Counted from the first letter of the stretch, positions 16,556 to 25,299 are shown. The stretch: DNA of 64,000 nucleotides from Devosia submarina (GCF_003056345.1 NZ_PYWB01000003.1:186001-250000), one strand, 5' to 3'. Translations and numbers: made by a program. Notes: generated by a model not told the origin, from the sequence alone.

Positions 16556-16888
16556 GTGATCATTGCACCACCTTGGGGATTGGCTGCGTCAACAGTTCCG
16601 AGCACGTCTGCCCATCGCTCCCGATCAGCGTCTACCACCCGCACCATCTTGCCAAGCAGCACGCCCGCGACATCAGAGACTGCAGCCCTCGGCACCGACC
16701 TACCCGAAGAGTCAACCGTCCATGAGCCTCTGTCCTTGGACAACGAACCCTCCGCAGCGTTTGCTGCTGCCATTCTTTCCAGCGCTCCCGGCTCCACGCT
16801 GCGCGCATCGGAAGAGCTCTTCAAGCAGATTGGCTCGAACGCCGCTCCGGACGCATTCGAGGGCCGGCTGAAGGACCTCACGGCTTAG
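16556..16888 (+). CDS. Hypothetical protein between flgN and flbT
   Basis: The frame gives 110 residues from a GTG at 16556 that follows AGGGAAG by five bases. An ATG at 16541 would add five residues but lacks a ribosome site. The N-terminal 60 residues are Ser/Thr/Ala-rich and look disordered. The C-terminal part (AAFAAAILSSAPGSTLRASE and LFKQIGSNAAPDAFEGRL) is more protein-like. An equally long frame lies on the opposite strand (16537-16881). The plus strand was preferred because it matches the operon direction and has a ribosome site. No family is recognised. Confidence 0.45.
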   Translation: MIIAPPWGLAASTVPSTSAHRSRSASTTRTILPSSTPATSETAALGTDLPEESTVHEPLSLDNEPSAAFAAAILSSAPGSTLRASEELFKQIGSNAAPDAFEGRLKDLTA

Positions 16889-16981
16889 TTGCACCGGCAT
16901 TCGGACAAAGCCTTTTCTTTTCCCCTGCTCCCGCTACAAGCGCACAATGCTGCTCAGGGCGAGCGGTGAAGGAGCGTCAGC

Positions 16982-17407
16982 ATGGCACTAAAGGTTGAAC
17001 TCAGGCCGGGCGAGAAGCTGTTGGTGGGCCAATGCATCATCACAAATTCCGACCAGAGGGCGCGGCTTTTTATAGAAGGCCAGGCCCCGATTTTGCGGGA
17101 AAAGGACATCCTGACGCCTGACACCGCCGACACTCCTGCCAAGCGCGTCTATTTCGCTGTGCAGCTCATGTATATCCAAGAGGATATAGATACGCTGCGC
17201 GAACAATATTTTAGGCTCATCAATGACTTCGTGGCTGCGGCGCCCTCCACCGTGGCGATCGCGGACCGTATAAATAACGAGATATTAACCGGAAATCTGT
17301 ACAAAGCTCTCAAGACAGCGAAAGAGCTGATCCAGTACGAACAGGACTTGTTTGAGCATGCAGCATTACGGCGCGGCAGCCTACCAGACGACGGCCAAGA
17401 CAGTTGA
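16982..17407 (+). CDS. flbT: Flagellin synthesis repressor FlbT
   Basis: FlbT is an alphaproteobacterial post-transcriptional regulator that binds the flagellin mRNA leader and couples filament production to hook completion. The 141-residue product has the conserved N-terminus LKVELRPGEKLLVGQCIITN and the central YFAVQLMYIQEDIDTLREQY. Downstream flaF overlaps its 3' end by about 50 bases in another frame. The pair normally lies next to flagellin genes, but no flagellin gene is in this window. Confidence 0.93.
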   Translation: MALKVELRPGEKLLVGQCIITNSDQRARLFIEGQAPILREKDILTPDTADTPAKRVYFAVQLMYIQEDIDTLREQYFRLINDFVAAAPSTVAIADRINNEILTGNLYKALKTAKELIQYEQDLFEHAALRRGSLPDDGQDS

Positions 17408-17726
17408 ATCTCCCCGCGAACGTGAAGCCGCACTCCTGATCAAGGCCGCAGCCTCGATCCAGTCCGTGCGTGACAATTGGCTGGAAGATGCCGAGGCGCT
17501 CAAGACGGCGCTGACCTTCAACCGCAAATTGTGGACCATCTTCATGACGTCCGTTACGCGCGAAGACAACGCTCTGTCTGCTCCGATCCGCCAGAACATC
17601 GCAAACCTGGGCATCTATATTCTCAACGAGACGCGCGAGATCCTGCTTGATCCCGTCTCGCCCGCCCGCCTTGATCCGCTGATCAACATCAACCGCCAGC
17701 TCGCCGCAGGCCTGCGCGGCAACTGA
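17358..17726 (+). CDS. flaF: Flagellin assembly/synthesis regulator FlaF
   Basis: FlaF acts with FlbT in controlling flagellin translation and secretion in alphaproteobacteria. The 122-residue product begins MQHYGAAAYQTTAKTVESPR, the typical family N-terminus, and contains NRKLWTIFMTSVTREDNALS and IRQNIANLGIYILNETREIL. The ATG at 17358 was chosen over a TTG six bases upstream because it fits the family start. The start lies inside flbT, implying translational coupling. A strong bidirectional terminator follows. Confidence 0.92.
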   Translation: MQHYGAAAYQTTAKTVESPREREAALLIKAAASIQSVRDNWLEDAEALKTALTFNRKLWTIFMTSVTREDNALSAPIRQNIANLGIYILNETREILLDPVSPARLDPLININRQLAAGLRGN

Positions 17727-17743
17727 CACAAAGAACTCCTCCC

Positions 17744-17780
17744 AATAAAAAGCCCCGCCATAATGGCGGGGCTTTTTATT
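17744..17780. terminator. Bidirectional terminator between flaF and flgL
   Basis: Perfect 17-base arms (17744-17760 and 17764-17780) around TAA: a GCCCCGCCA core with an A run on one side and a T run on the other. It serves flaF on the plus strand and flgL on the minus strand. Confidence 0.92.
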
Positions 17781-17795
17781 GATCCGATCATCAGC

Positions 17796-19466
17796 TCAGA
17801 GGAAGTTCACAAGGCTCAATTGGCTTACCATCGCAGTGGTCTGAAAGCTCGCCTGCAACCGCGTCTGCAGCGCCAGGATCTCCATCGCCACATCTTCCTT
17901 GGACACGGTCTCGATGTCACTCAGAAGATTGTTCAACTGCGCCTTGTAATCGGTATGGCGCGCCGTAGCACTCTGCAACGCCCCCCGGGCCAGCCCGATC
18001 TCCATTGTAATGATCTCGATCGACCCAGCCTCTGTATTATGCGCCTCCGAAAGCTCCGCCTGCTGCCGCCGTGCCATGCCGTCGAAGAAGCCTGTTTCGA
18101 GGCGATGGGCTGCAATTACATCTGCCTCGTACTTAGCCAGCGCTGCATCTCGATCTGCGCCCTCAGGCTTTCCCATCGCGGTCAGGCGGTCCGCTTCGAA
18201 GCCCGAGCGAACGGTAGACTCCGATTTGTATTCCGACACCGCAAGCGCTGCCTGTGAGCGAATAAGGCGAAGGAACCCGCTCTCATTGGCTTGCATGCCG
18301 TAGTTGACGCGCGCGGTATCATCGACGGCTGCCGAAATTGTCATCCTCGGATTAGCGTCTTTGGGCACTACGCCACCCCTATACCACTGCACGTAATTGT
18401 TTGCATTGCCCGCTAGACCATCAGGCTTGGCCGCGCCTTCAGAAGTGGTTGGGATCTGAGCCACCCCGCTTTCGTGAAAGAAGTTGTTTGCAGCTGCAAA
18501 GACCGATGCTGCCCGAAGCTCAGTTTTCGCTGTGCGCTCCAGTGCACTACCGAGCGCGTTCTGAAAATTAAGCGCTGTTTCTTCGAGCGATCCGCCGATT
18601 TTGAAGGATCCTTGCGGCACCGGCTCCTCGAAAGTGGCCGTTAGCCTAACACCAGTCTCGGTCTCGTCGGGCAAAGTAAAGCCCAGATTGATACTGTCAC
18701 CCACCTGGGGCTGGGCGACAAAATTTACATCCAAGGATTTGGTCTGGGCGACGGAAGCTGACGGCGTGAATGTCATCGAAGAGTTGGCGGAGCTCGTCGA
18801 ATAGGTCGAAATTTTAAGGCCGAAGTGGTGAGGCTTGATGCCATCTTCACCAATCGAGAGCGTATTTCCAGTCAGCTTCATGTTCAGACGCCCAGGCGTC
18901 TCGACAAAACCATCATCATCAACGAGGCCAGTATAGGACCCCTTGACGCCGTCGGCATCCTGGCGCACCGCGACAGCCTGTTCGAACCCGCCCTTCCCCC
19001 CTGCCCCGTTTAACAGCGTTTCCGTATCCGGCAGCGGTGCCTTATCCGTGGCAGTGCCGCCGAAGAGGTATCGTCCTGCTACGTCCTCGTTGAGCATGGT
19101 AACAATTTCATCCAACCGGGCTTTGGAAAGGCCCGGAAGCGTAGCCATGTTGATGCCGCCGGTGCCGTATTGACCAGGCACAGCAGCGTTGCGGGCTTCC
19201 CCTTCGATCTTGTCGAAGCGGGTTAGGGTTTTATCGAGAAAGCTCAAACGCAGATTGACCGTTTCTATATTGGCCGAGTAGCCCTCGATCTTGTCGAGCC
19301 TGGATCGAACGGACAGCGATAGCGGCAGGTCGCGCCCCATGCCGGCAAGAGTCGACGATTTCTCGCCAGTGCCAAGTTGCATCTGCAGCGTGGCGAACTT
19401 GTCCTGCATTTTGGAGATCACGCCGAAGCTAGTTTGCAGCGGATACATCGACTTATTGACGATCAT
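17796..19466 (-). CDS. flgL: Flagellar hook-associated protein FlgL (long form)
   Basis: FlgL (HAP3) joins the hook to the filament. The N-terminus (TSFGVISKMQDKFATLQMQL, then SVRSRLDKIEGYSANIETVN) and the C-terminus (IEIITMEIGLARGALQSATA, then LLSDIETVSKEDVAMEILAL) are flagellin-type coiled-coil domains. At 556 residues it is much longer than enterobacterial FlgL (about 317). The extra length is in the middle (about 170-430), presumably surface-exposed. It is the last gene of flgE-flgK-flgL, 12 bases after flgK. Confidence 0.88.
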   Translation of the reverse strand: MIVNKSMYPLQTSFGVISKMQDKFATLQMQLGTGEKSSTLAGMGRDLPLSLSVRSRLDKIEGYSANIETVNLRLSFLDKTLTRFDKIEGEARNAAVPGQYGTGGINMATLPGLSKARLDEIVTMLNEDVAGRYLFGGTATDKAPLPDTETLLNGAGGKGGFEQAVAVRQDADGVKGSYTGLVDDDGFVETPGRLNMKLTGNTLSIGEDGIKPHHFGLKISTYSTSSANSSMTFTPSASVAQTKSLDVNFVAQPQVGDSINLGFTLPDETETGVRLTATFEEPVPQGSFKIGGSLEETALNFQNALGSALERTAKTELRAASVFAAANNFFHESGVAQIPTTSEGAAKPDGLAGNANNYVQWYRGGVVPKDANPRMTISAAVDDTARVNYGMQANESGFLRLIRSQAALAVSEYKSESTVRSGFEADRLTAMGKPEGADRDAALAKYEADVIAAHRLETGFFDGMARRQQAELSEAHNTEAGSIEIITMEIGLARGALQSATARHTDYKAQLNNLLSDIETVSKEDVAMEILALQTRLQASFQTTAMVSQLSLVNFL

Positions 19467-19478
19467 CTATTGTCTCCC

Positions 19479-21326
19479 TCAAGTCGATGCGAAAAGTTGG
19501 TCAAGCAGTTCCTTGACCACTGATACGACACGGGCATTGGCGGCGTAGGCATTTTGCAGTTCCATGAGGCGCGCCATCTCGTCGTTGACGTCCACGCCAT
19601 ATTCGCTGCTCATCTGATCAACGATGGTATCCAGCGTCAGCTGCCGATCATCGCTGCGGGTGATGGCAGCGCCAATAGTAGAGCCCTGGAAGTTGATAAC
19701 CTGGGCGATCACCTCACCCAGATTGCCATTGAGCTGAAAGCGACCGCTACTGGTCTTGGGGTCACCGCCCGATACGAACTGCAGCGATTTGAGTTGGTCC
19801 AGGATGTAGTTCGGACGGTCCGCATTCCCAAGCGGATCGCTTGGGTTGGATCTCACCATCAGACGATTGTCGGCAAGAATATCACTGTTGATGGCGATGC
19901 GCTGAGCGAACCCCACCTTCTGCGGCGGCGTGCCACCCGGATTATTGGTGAATACCGCGTTGCTTCCGTCGACAAAGAGATTGAAAGCAAGACTGCCTTG
20001 CGAGTTGCCTGCCGTCACTTCCGTGCTGAACCCGGTCACAACAGCAGGAGCCACGCCGCGCAGCTCCCACTTAGGACCAGCATCAATGTTAATTGATATG
20101 GCTGGAGCTGCTGATCCGAGTGCGGAGCGTATATCAGCAAGCGCATCCGTGGTGTTCGCCGGGAACTCCGAGAGGTCAACGCCGACCACCCGTGTCCCCG
20201 ACGCGTCGCGATAGTCTACACCTATTTCCGTGGTGTTGACGACCTTGATGGTCTGCTCACCGCTGTCATTCCTAACCTTAATAGTCAGGCTGTCTCCAGG
20301 TGACATGGCGGTTACTGGAACCAGGTATGTGCCTGGGGTTGTATCGCTTTCTATGCCAGTGGTTTGCTGCGTGGAAAAAGCCTGCGCCAGTCCGGCAGCG
20401 ATTTCGTCCAGCTGCGACTGGGCCTCAACCAGCGTTTTGTCCCGAAGCGTAACGAGCCCAGCAAGCTCGCCACCCTGCAGCACCCCCTGTTGCACCAGAT
20501 CGACGGTGAGGCCCGAGGGCGTCGTCAGTGTCAGCCGGCCTACACCACTTCGCGCTGTGTCAACGTTGAACTGAGAAGTCGCGTCCAGACTTCCCGCACT
20601 GTCGAACTGGAACCTCGAAACCCCATTGTCGAGAATGCCAACGCCCGAGCGGGTCATAAGAGCAACGGTGCCATTGGGCCGATAATCGGCCTGAACGTCG
20701 ATGATCTCGGCCACAGAAGACACCAGCCGATCACGCTGATCAAGCAGCGCCGAACGGGCGGAATCCGTCATGCCAAGGTCGAGAAGTCGGGAATTGACCT
20801 CCGATAGCGAAGAGAGCATGCCGTTGATGTTGTTGACGTTGGAGGCAATCTGCCCTTCGGTTTCCCGCCGCATCTCCTGCACTGTTGTGGAGAGACGATT
20901 AAGCGTTTCTGCCATCCCCTGGGCGGCTTCAACGGCCTGGGCACGAACAGTATAATCATCAGGGCTCGTCGCCAATTTCTGCAAGGCATTCTGCAGATTG
21001 CCATAAAGCGTATCGAGCGAAGCCGCCGAGCCTGGCTTGCCAAGGAAGCCTTGCAGCCGATCGAGATATTTGGCCTGAACACCTGAATTGGCGGCGTCCG
21101 CGACTTGGCGCGTGTAATAGGTCTGCAGGCTCGAATTGAACGCGCGCGTGACCCCAGCCGAGCGGGCATAGCTACCCGACTGCGAATTGTAGTCTATGAC
21201 ATTAAGCGACTGCCGGTTGTAGCCGGGTGTGCCAGCATTTGCGACGTTGCGGCTCAGGACGTCGATTGAGTCCTGATTGATACGCAGCCCCGAGACCGCA
21301 TTGTTCAAAGAGGTTGTCAAGCCCAT
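19479..21326 (-). CDS. flgK: Flagellar hook-associated protein FlgK
   Basis: FlgK (HAP1) is the first junction layer on the hook tip. The 615-residue product begins MGLTTSLNNAVSGLRINQ and has SRNVANAGTPGYNRQSLNV, the HAP1 signature. Its C-terminal motif, VNDEMARLMELQNAYAANAR, is diagnostic. It lies between flgE and flgL on the minus strand. A short hairpin (21353-21368) in the 63-base gap after flgE could modulate expression. FlgN-like chaperone is encoded in the neighbouring plus-strand operon. Confidence 0.95.
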   Translation of the reverse strand: MGLTTSLNNAVSGLRINQDSIDVLSRNVANAGTPGYNRQSLNVIDYNSQSGSYARSAGVTRAFNSSLQTYYTRQVADAANSGVQAKYLDRLQGFLGKPGSAASLDTLYGNLQNALQKLATSPDDYTVRAQAVEAAQGMAETLNRLSTTVQEMRRETEGQIASNVNNINGMLSSLSEVNSRLLDLGMTDSARSALLDQRDRLVSSVAEIIDVQADYRPNGTVALMTRSGVGILDNGVSRFQFDSAGSLDATSQFNVDTARSGVGRLTLTTPSGLTVDLVQQGVLQGGELAGLVTLRDKTLVEAQSQLDEIAAGLAQAFSTQQTTGIESDTTPGTYLVPVTAMSPGDSLTIKVRNDSGEQTIKVVNTTEIGVDYRDASGTRVVGVDLSEFPANTTDALADIRSALGSAAPAISINIDAGPKWELRGVAPAVVTGFSTEVTAGNSQGSLAFNLFVDGSNAVFTNNPGGTPPQKVGFAQRIAINSDILADNRLMVRSNPSDPLGNADRPNYILDQLKSLQFVSGGDPKTSSGRFQLNGNLGEVIAQVINFQGSTIGAAITRSDDRQLTLDTIVDQMSSEYGVDVNDEMARLMELQNAYAANARVVSVVKELLDQLFAST

Positions 21327-21352
21327 TGGACGAACTCCCTAAGCACCACGGC

Positions 21353-21368
21353 CCGGGCATTTGCCCGG
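21353..21368 (-). other. Hairpin between flgE and flgK
   Basis: CCGGGCA, two bases, TGCCCGG. It has seven-base arms with no following T run. It may pause transcription or stabilise the flgE message rather than terminate. Confidence 0.4.
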
Positions 21369-21389
21369 ACCCCACAGCACCAATTCCGC

Positions 21390-23102
21390 CTAGCGGACCA
21401 TGTTGAGTGCTTCTTGCAGCATCTCGTCTGCGCTCGAAACAATGCGTGTGCTCGCCGCATAGGCCTGCTGCGTAACGATGAGCTTGGTGAACTCATCCGA
21501 GATGTCGGTGTTGGAGGCCTCAAGCGCCCCGCCTATCACGCCTGATCCAGCCAGATCCAGAATAGCCTCACCAGACTCGGATGTTGCCGAGAAGACGCCA
21601 CCATCCAGGCGCTTCAGCTGATTGGTGGCATTGAACTGCGCGGTCACCACCTGCGCCACATCCAACCGCTCGCCATTGGAGTAAGTGGCGACAACGCGGC
21701 CGTTATCGTTGATGGCAACGGAGACGAACTCGCCGGCACCGTACCCGTCCTGGTTCAGCATCGACACATTCACAGTGCCATTGACGTCAGCGAACTGGGA
21801 CAGGCCGGTTGTGTTGTAACGAAGCTTTATCTTGTCAATCGAAACGCCGTTAACGGTCAGCGGCTCAATGTTGATTTCACCTCCATTAGGAGACGTAAGC
21901 GCTCCGTTCGCGCCAAAGGTGAAGTCAGCATCTACTTTGGTCCACTTTGCATTCGCTCCTGCCGCATTGCTGTCAGACATGTAGAACAGGTGCCACTTAT
22001 CTACAGTTGCCGGTGATGCCGAAATAGGCGGGACAGCTGTTAAATCTTCCGCGACTGCTGGGCTGGCACTTGATACCTTGGCCCAGCGCATCTGTACGTT
22101 AGCGGGCGCTCCGTTCTGCCCATATACAGTGATCGCGCCGCCAGAGATTGTGTTGCGTAGGAAGTCCGGCTCCCTATCTTTCGATATAGTTGGCACCAGC
22201 GCAGCAGGACCTTCCTCGATCTCAATACCAGCAATTTCAGTTTCAACTCTGGACCCAGCCGGAAGAGAAATGCCGCCGCTAGGCAAGAGTATAAACTTAT
22301 CGGTGCCCACTTGATCTGCAAGCTTGACTAGAGCGGACTCAATGCTGTCCGCACTCTCGATATTAACTATTTTAATTCCCTCAGCTGGAGGCGGAGTTGG
22401 ATCGGTTGGGGCAATGAACTTGTACTCGACAGTCTCTCCATTAATTGTCAAGGTGACGGACTTGCCCAGAAGATCATCAGCATCAAGATCAAGAGGGAAC
22501 TTCAGGGTGGCGCCAGAACCCATCAACTCACTGCCCTTAACATTGGGATTGTAGTTGTCTGTCTTAGGCAACTGCGGCAGGTTGGCCTGATAGTTGATGA
22601 CCTGCGTCTGGTTCGCAGCAAGGAAGTTGTTGGATAACTGGATCATGCCCGGGACCGAACCCGAAATGTTCCCGGTCGTCTTATCGACTTCCAGGCCTTT
22701 CAAATAGTAACCGGCGCCATTGACCAGATAGCCGTCCTTGTCGATCTGGAAATCGCCGCGACGGGTATAAAAATTCGTACCGGCGAAGACCGGACTGCCG
22801 TCGGCTTGACCAACTTTAGGCTCGACAACGAAGAAGCCATTGCCGTTCAAGGCAATAAAAGTTTCGTTGGATACGGTCTTGATATCACCCTGAACATCAT
22901 TGGTGCTGCGCGATTGAGCGATAACGGCGCCGGGCACCTGGCGCTTGAGTGGGGCGTCAGGGATCAGGTCGAGGAAGTCCGTCTCGATGCGCTTGTAGCC
23001 GGTTGTCTGCGAGTTCGCGATATTGCCCGAAATATTTTCCAGCGCATGCGACTGGGCCCGAAGGCCAGTGACCGCTGCGGAAAGAGCCCCGTAGATGCCC
23101 AT
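21390..23102 (-). CDS. flgE: Flagellar hook protein FlgE (long form)
   Basis: FlgE polymerises into the hook. The 570-residue product begins MGIYGALSAAVTGLRAQSHA with NISGNIANSQTTGYKRIETD, and ends with SNTDISDEFTKLIVTQQAY and ASTRIVSSADEMLQEALNMV, the axial-protein signature. The start at 23102 was chosen by family. The frame is open 23 codons upstream, across the sigma-54 promoter. It is longer than enterobacterial FlgE (about 400) but near the size known from Caulobacter. The central region (22320-22560) is noticeably more AT-rich than its neighbours. Confidence 0.95.
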   Translation of the reverse strand: MGIYGALSAAVTGLRAQSHALENISGNIANSQTTGYKRIETDFLDLIPDAPLKRQVPGAVIAQSRSTNDVQGDIKTVSNETFIALNGNGFFVVEPKVGQADGSPVFAGTNFYTRRGDFQIDKDGYLVNGAGYYLKGLEVDKTTGNISGSVPGMIQLSNNFLAANQTQVINYQANLPQLPKTDNYNPNVKGSELMGSGATLKFPLDLDADDLLGKSVTLTINGETVEYKFIAPTDPTPPPAEGIKIVNIESADSIESALVKLADQVGTDKFILLPSGGISLPAGSRVETEIAGIEIEEGPAALVPTISKDREPDFLRNTISGGAITVYGQNGAPANVQMRWAKVSSASPAVAEDLTAVPPISASPATVDKWHLFYMSDSNAAGANAKWTKVDADFTFGANGALTSPNGGEINIEPLTVNGVSIDKIKLRYNTTGLSQFADVNGTVNVSMLNQDGYGAGEFVSVAINDNGRVVATYSNGERLDVAQVVTAQFNATNQLKRLDGGVFSATSESGEAILDLAGSGVIGGALEASNTDISDEFTKLIVTQQAYAASTRIVSSADEMLQEALNMVR

Positions 23103-23154
23103 CAAAAACTCCTGAAACGATGTGGCGCCAGACGCGCCTATTCGCTTCGGGAGG

Positions 23155-23170
23155 AGCAATTTGAATGCCA
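23155..23170 (-). promoter_or_regulatory. Sigma-54 promoter of flgE-flgK-flgL
   Basis: Read on the minus strand, TGGCATTCAAATTGCT has GG and GC ten bases apart and the TTGC element intact. It lies 53 bases upstream of the flgE start. Confidence 0.8.
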
Positions 23171-23327
23171 ACTAGCTGATGCTTTGTTTTTGTTTGGCTT
23201 TTCTCGCTGGCACCTGCGGCGAGCCTGCTCCAACCGGCAGAAGAGTCCGACCGGGCGGCAGTTCTTGCCGCATGCTTGTGAAGCGAGTTGGCTTGCAGTA
23301 TTGAACCCCCGCAAGACGGGGCCTTTT

Positions 23328-24194
23328 ATGCTGTTCAATAGCGTCGATGAGTTCGTTCGATCCCCGCGCCGCGCGGTGACTGTGTTCGGCATGGCGGGTG
23401 TGGGCAAGACGCGCCTGTCCAACATGCTGCGCGCCAGCAATTGGTTTCACTATTCCGCCGACTACCGGATTGGCACGCGCTATATGGGCGAGTTCATAGT
23501 CGACAACTTCAAGGCCGAGGCCATGAAGGTGCCGTTTCTGCGCGATCTGCTGCGATCGGACTCCATCTACATCTCGTCCAATATCACCTTCGACAATCTC
23601 GATCCCCTGTCCACCTATCTCGGTACCCCCGGAAATCCAGATAAGGGCGGCTTGCCTCTCGCCGAGTATCAGCGGCGGCAGGAGCAGCATCGCGTAGCCG
23701 AGATCGCAGCGCTGCAGGACGTCCCCTACTTCGTGGAGCGCGCCAAGTCGCTCTATGGCTATGACAATTTCATTGCCGATACTGGCGGCTCTTTAATCGA
23801 GGTCATTGATCCCACCGATCCCGAAGATCTCGTGGTCAAAACCCTGGCTGGTTCCACGGCGCTCCTCTATATCCGCGGCACCGGCAAGGACGCGGCCGAA
23901 TTGGTGCGGCGCTTCACGCAAAGCCCAAAGCCCATGTACTACCGCCCTCATTTCCTTCTGGAAAAATGGGCTGAGTACAAGCTGATCAACGGCATCGTGG
24001 ATGATTGCGATGTCGACCCTGCCGGTTTCGGCGCCTGGGGTTTTGAGGCGCTGCTGCACGACAGGCTGCCGCGCTACCAAGCGCTGGCCGACAATTTCGG
24101 CTATGTGGTAGAAGCGTCTGATCTCGCCATGGTGCGCGATGGAGATGAGTTCGTGGATCTGGTGGCTGCAGCAATCGAAAAGCGAATGCGATAG
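23328..24194 (+). CDS. Uncharacterised P-loop ATPase
   Basis: The 288-residue product has a Walker A motif GMAGVGKT at residues 21-28 right after a beta strand (AVTVF). It then has a Tyr/Asp-rich part (NWFHYSADYRIGTRYMGEF), consistent with a nucleoside-kinase-like or AAA-like fold. Later segments include FIADTGGSLIEVIDPTDPED and LLYIRGTGKDAAELVRRF. The ATG at 23328 was chosen because the frame upstream is a shadow of flgE. It sits divergent from flgE and 68 bases upstream of metA, but nothing links it functionally to either. I do not recognise a characterised homologue. Confidence 0.75.
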   Translation: MLFNSVDEFVRSPRRAVTVFGMAGVGKTRLSNMLRASNWFHYSADYRIGTRYMGEFIVDNFKAEAMKVPFLRDLLRSDSIYISSNITFDNLDPLSTYLGTPGNPDKGGLPLAEYQRRQEQHRVAEIAALQDVPYFVERAKSLYGYDNFIADTGGSLIEVIDPTDPEDLVVKTLAGSTALLYIRGTGKDAAELVRRFTQSPKPMYYRPHFLLEKWAEYKLINGIVDDCDVDPAGFGAWGFEALLHDRLPRYQALADNFGYVVEASDLAMVRDGDEFVDLVAAAIEKRMR

Positions 24195-24216
24195 CGCGGC
24201 TCCAGCTGGAGACGCG
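24193..24216. other. GC-rich hairpin in the metA leader
   Basis: GCGCG and CGCGC arms enclose CTCC, AGCT, GGAG. It overlaps the stop codon of the ATPase gene and lies 47 bases before metA. No T run follows, and it does not match the SAM-II aptamer pattern I know from other alphaproteobacterial metA leaders. Confidence 0.35.
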
Positions 24217-24262
24217 CATCGCTTCACGTCGCTTATCGCACCACCTCCTTTAAGAGGCACCA

Positions 24263-25189
24263 ATGCCTATTCGAATTCCCGATAATTTGCCCGCCCGCAA
24301 AACCCTTGAGGACGAGGGCGTCTATGTCATGGACTCGGCACGCGCTGCCCGGCAGGACATTCGCCCCCTAGAGATTGGCCTGCTGAACCTGATGCCCAAC
24401 AAGGAGCGGACGGAAACCCAGTTTACGCGCTTGATCGGCTCCACGCCCCTGCAGGTGGAACTGACGCTGGTGCGTGTCACCGACCACATCGCCAAGAATA
24501 CGCCCGAGGACTACCTCAAGACCTTCTACAAGACCTGGGAAGAGATCCGGAACAAGAAGTTCGATGGTTTCATCGTCACAGGCGCGCCGGTCGCCAATAT
24601 CCCCTTCGAGGAAGTTCGCTATTGGCCCGAAATGCTGGAGATCATGGACTGGACACAAACCAATGTGCACCACACCATGTTTATCTGCTGGGGCGCGCAG
24701 GCCGCGCTGCACCACTTCCATGGGGCCCAGCGCTATCGTATGCCGACCAAGGCGTTTGGCGTGTTCCGCCACAAGGTCTCAGCGCCCAAATCGCCGTTCT
24801 TGCGCGGGTTTTCCGATAGCCCGATGATACCGGTGTCGCGCTACAACGACATCGATCGAACCACGCTGGGCGCCGATCTGGAGATCATGATCGACAACCC
24901 TGAAATCGGCGTTTGCATGCTGGGTGACCAGAAGCATCGTGCCGTGCACTTCCTGAACCATCTTGAGTACGACAATCGTTCACTGGCAGACGAGTACGAG
25001 CGGGACATCAAGGCGGGGCTGGACACGCCCCTGCCCGCTAATCTCTTTCCGAACGGCGATCCGTCGGCGGAACCGGAAAACCGCTGGCGTAGCCACGCCC
25101 ATCTCCTGTTCCAGAACTGGATCAACGAGATTTACCAGACAACGCCATACGAGCTGAGCAAGATCGGAGCCGATGAGGTCGGGGGTTAG
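24263..25189 (+). CDS. metA: Homoserine O-acyltransferase MetA
   Basis: MetA acylates homoserine with acetyl-CoA or succinyl-CoA, the first step of methionine synthesis. The 308 residues align well from the N-terminus (MPIRIPDNLP, LEIGLLNLMPNKERTETQF). The catalytic Cys is C142 (HTMFICWGAQAALHHF). The His and Glu of the dyad region are H233 and E235 (FLNHLEYDNRS). At position 111, which in this family separates Gly (succinyl-CoA) from Glu (acetyl-CoA) enzymes, this protein has Ala (TGAPVANIPFEE). Acyl donor is therefore left open. AGGAGG-like CCTCCTTTAAGAGG lies just upstream of the ATG. Confidence 0.93.
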   Translation: MPIRIPDNLPARKTLEDEGVYVMDSARAARQDIRPLEIGLLNLMPNKERTETQFTRLIGSTPLQVELTLVRVTDHIAKNTPEDYLKTFYKTWEEIRNKKFDGFIVTGAPVANIPFEEVRYWPEMLEIMDWTQTNVHHTMFICWGAQAALHHFHGAQRYRMPTKAFGVFRHKVSAPKSPFLRGFSDSPMIPVSRYNDIDRTTLGADLEIMIDNPEIGVCMLGDQKHRAVHFLNHLEYDNRSLADEYERDIKAGLDTPLPANLFPNGDPSAEPENRWRSHAHLLFQNWINEIYQTTPYELSKIGADEVGG

Positions 25190-25299
25190 AAGCCTGGCGA
25201 ATCCGAGCGCCTCGTTGGTCAAACTCAGGATCGGGCTTTCACAAACATTGATTGCGCAGGACAAAGCCTTATCTTCCGTTTGAACCGAGAGAACCACGC

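Noticed and set aside
16490..16556. Sigma-54 promoter before the hypothetical gene at 16556
   Set aside because: TGGCATTGCTAGATGC has 11 rather than 10 bases between GG and GC, so the spacing is wrong.
24195..24262. SAM-II riboswitch before metA
   Set aside because: The 68-base gap lacks the SAM-II core pattern (GCGCG loop with TGATAAA and CTAAAAAGG-like segments); only a GC-rich hairpin is present.
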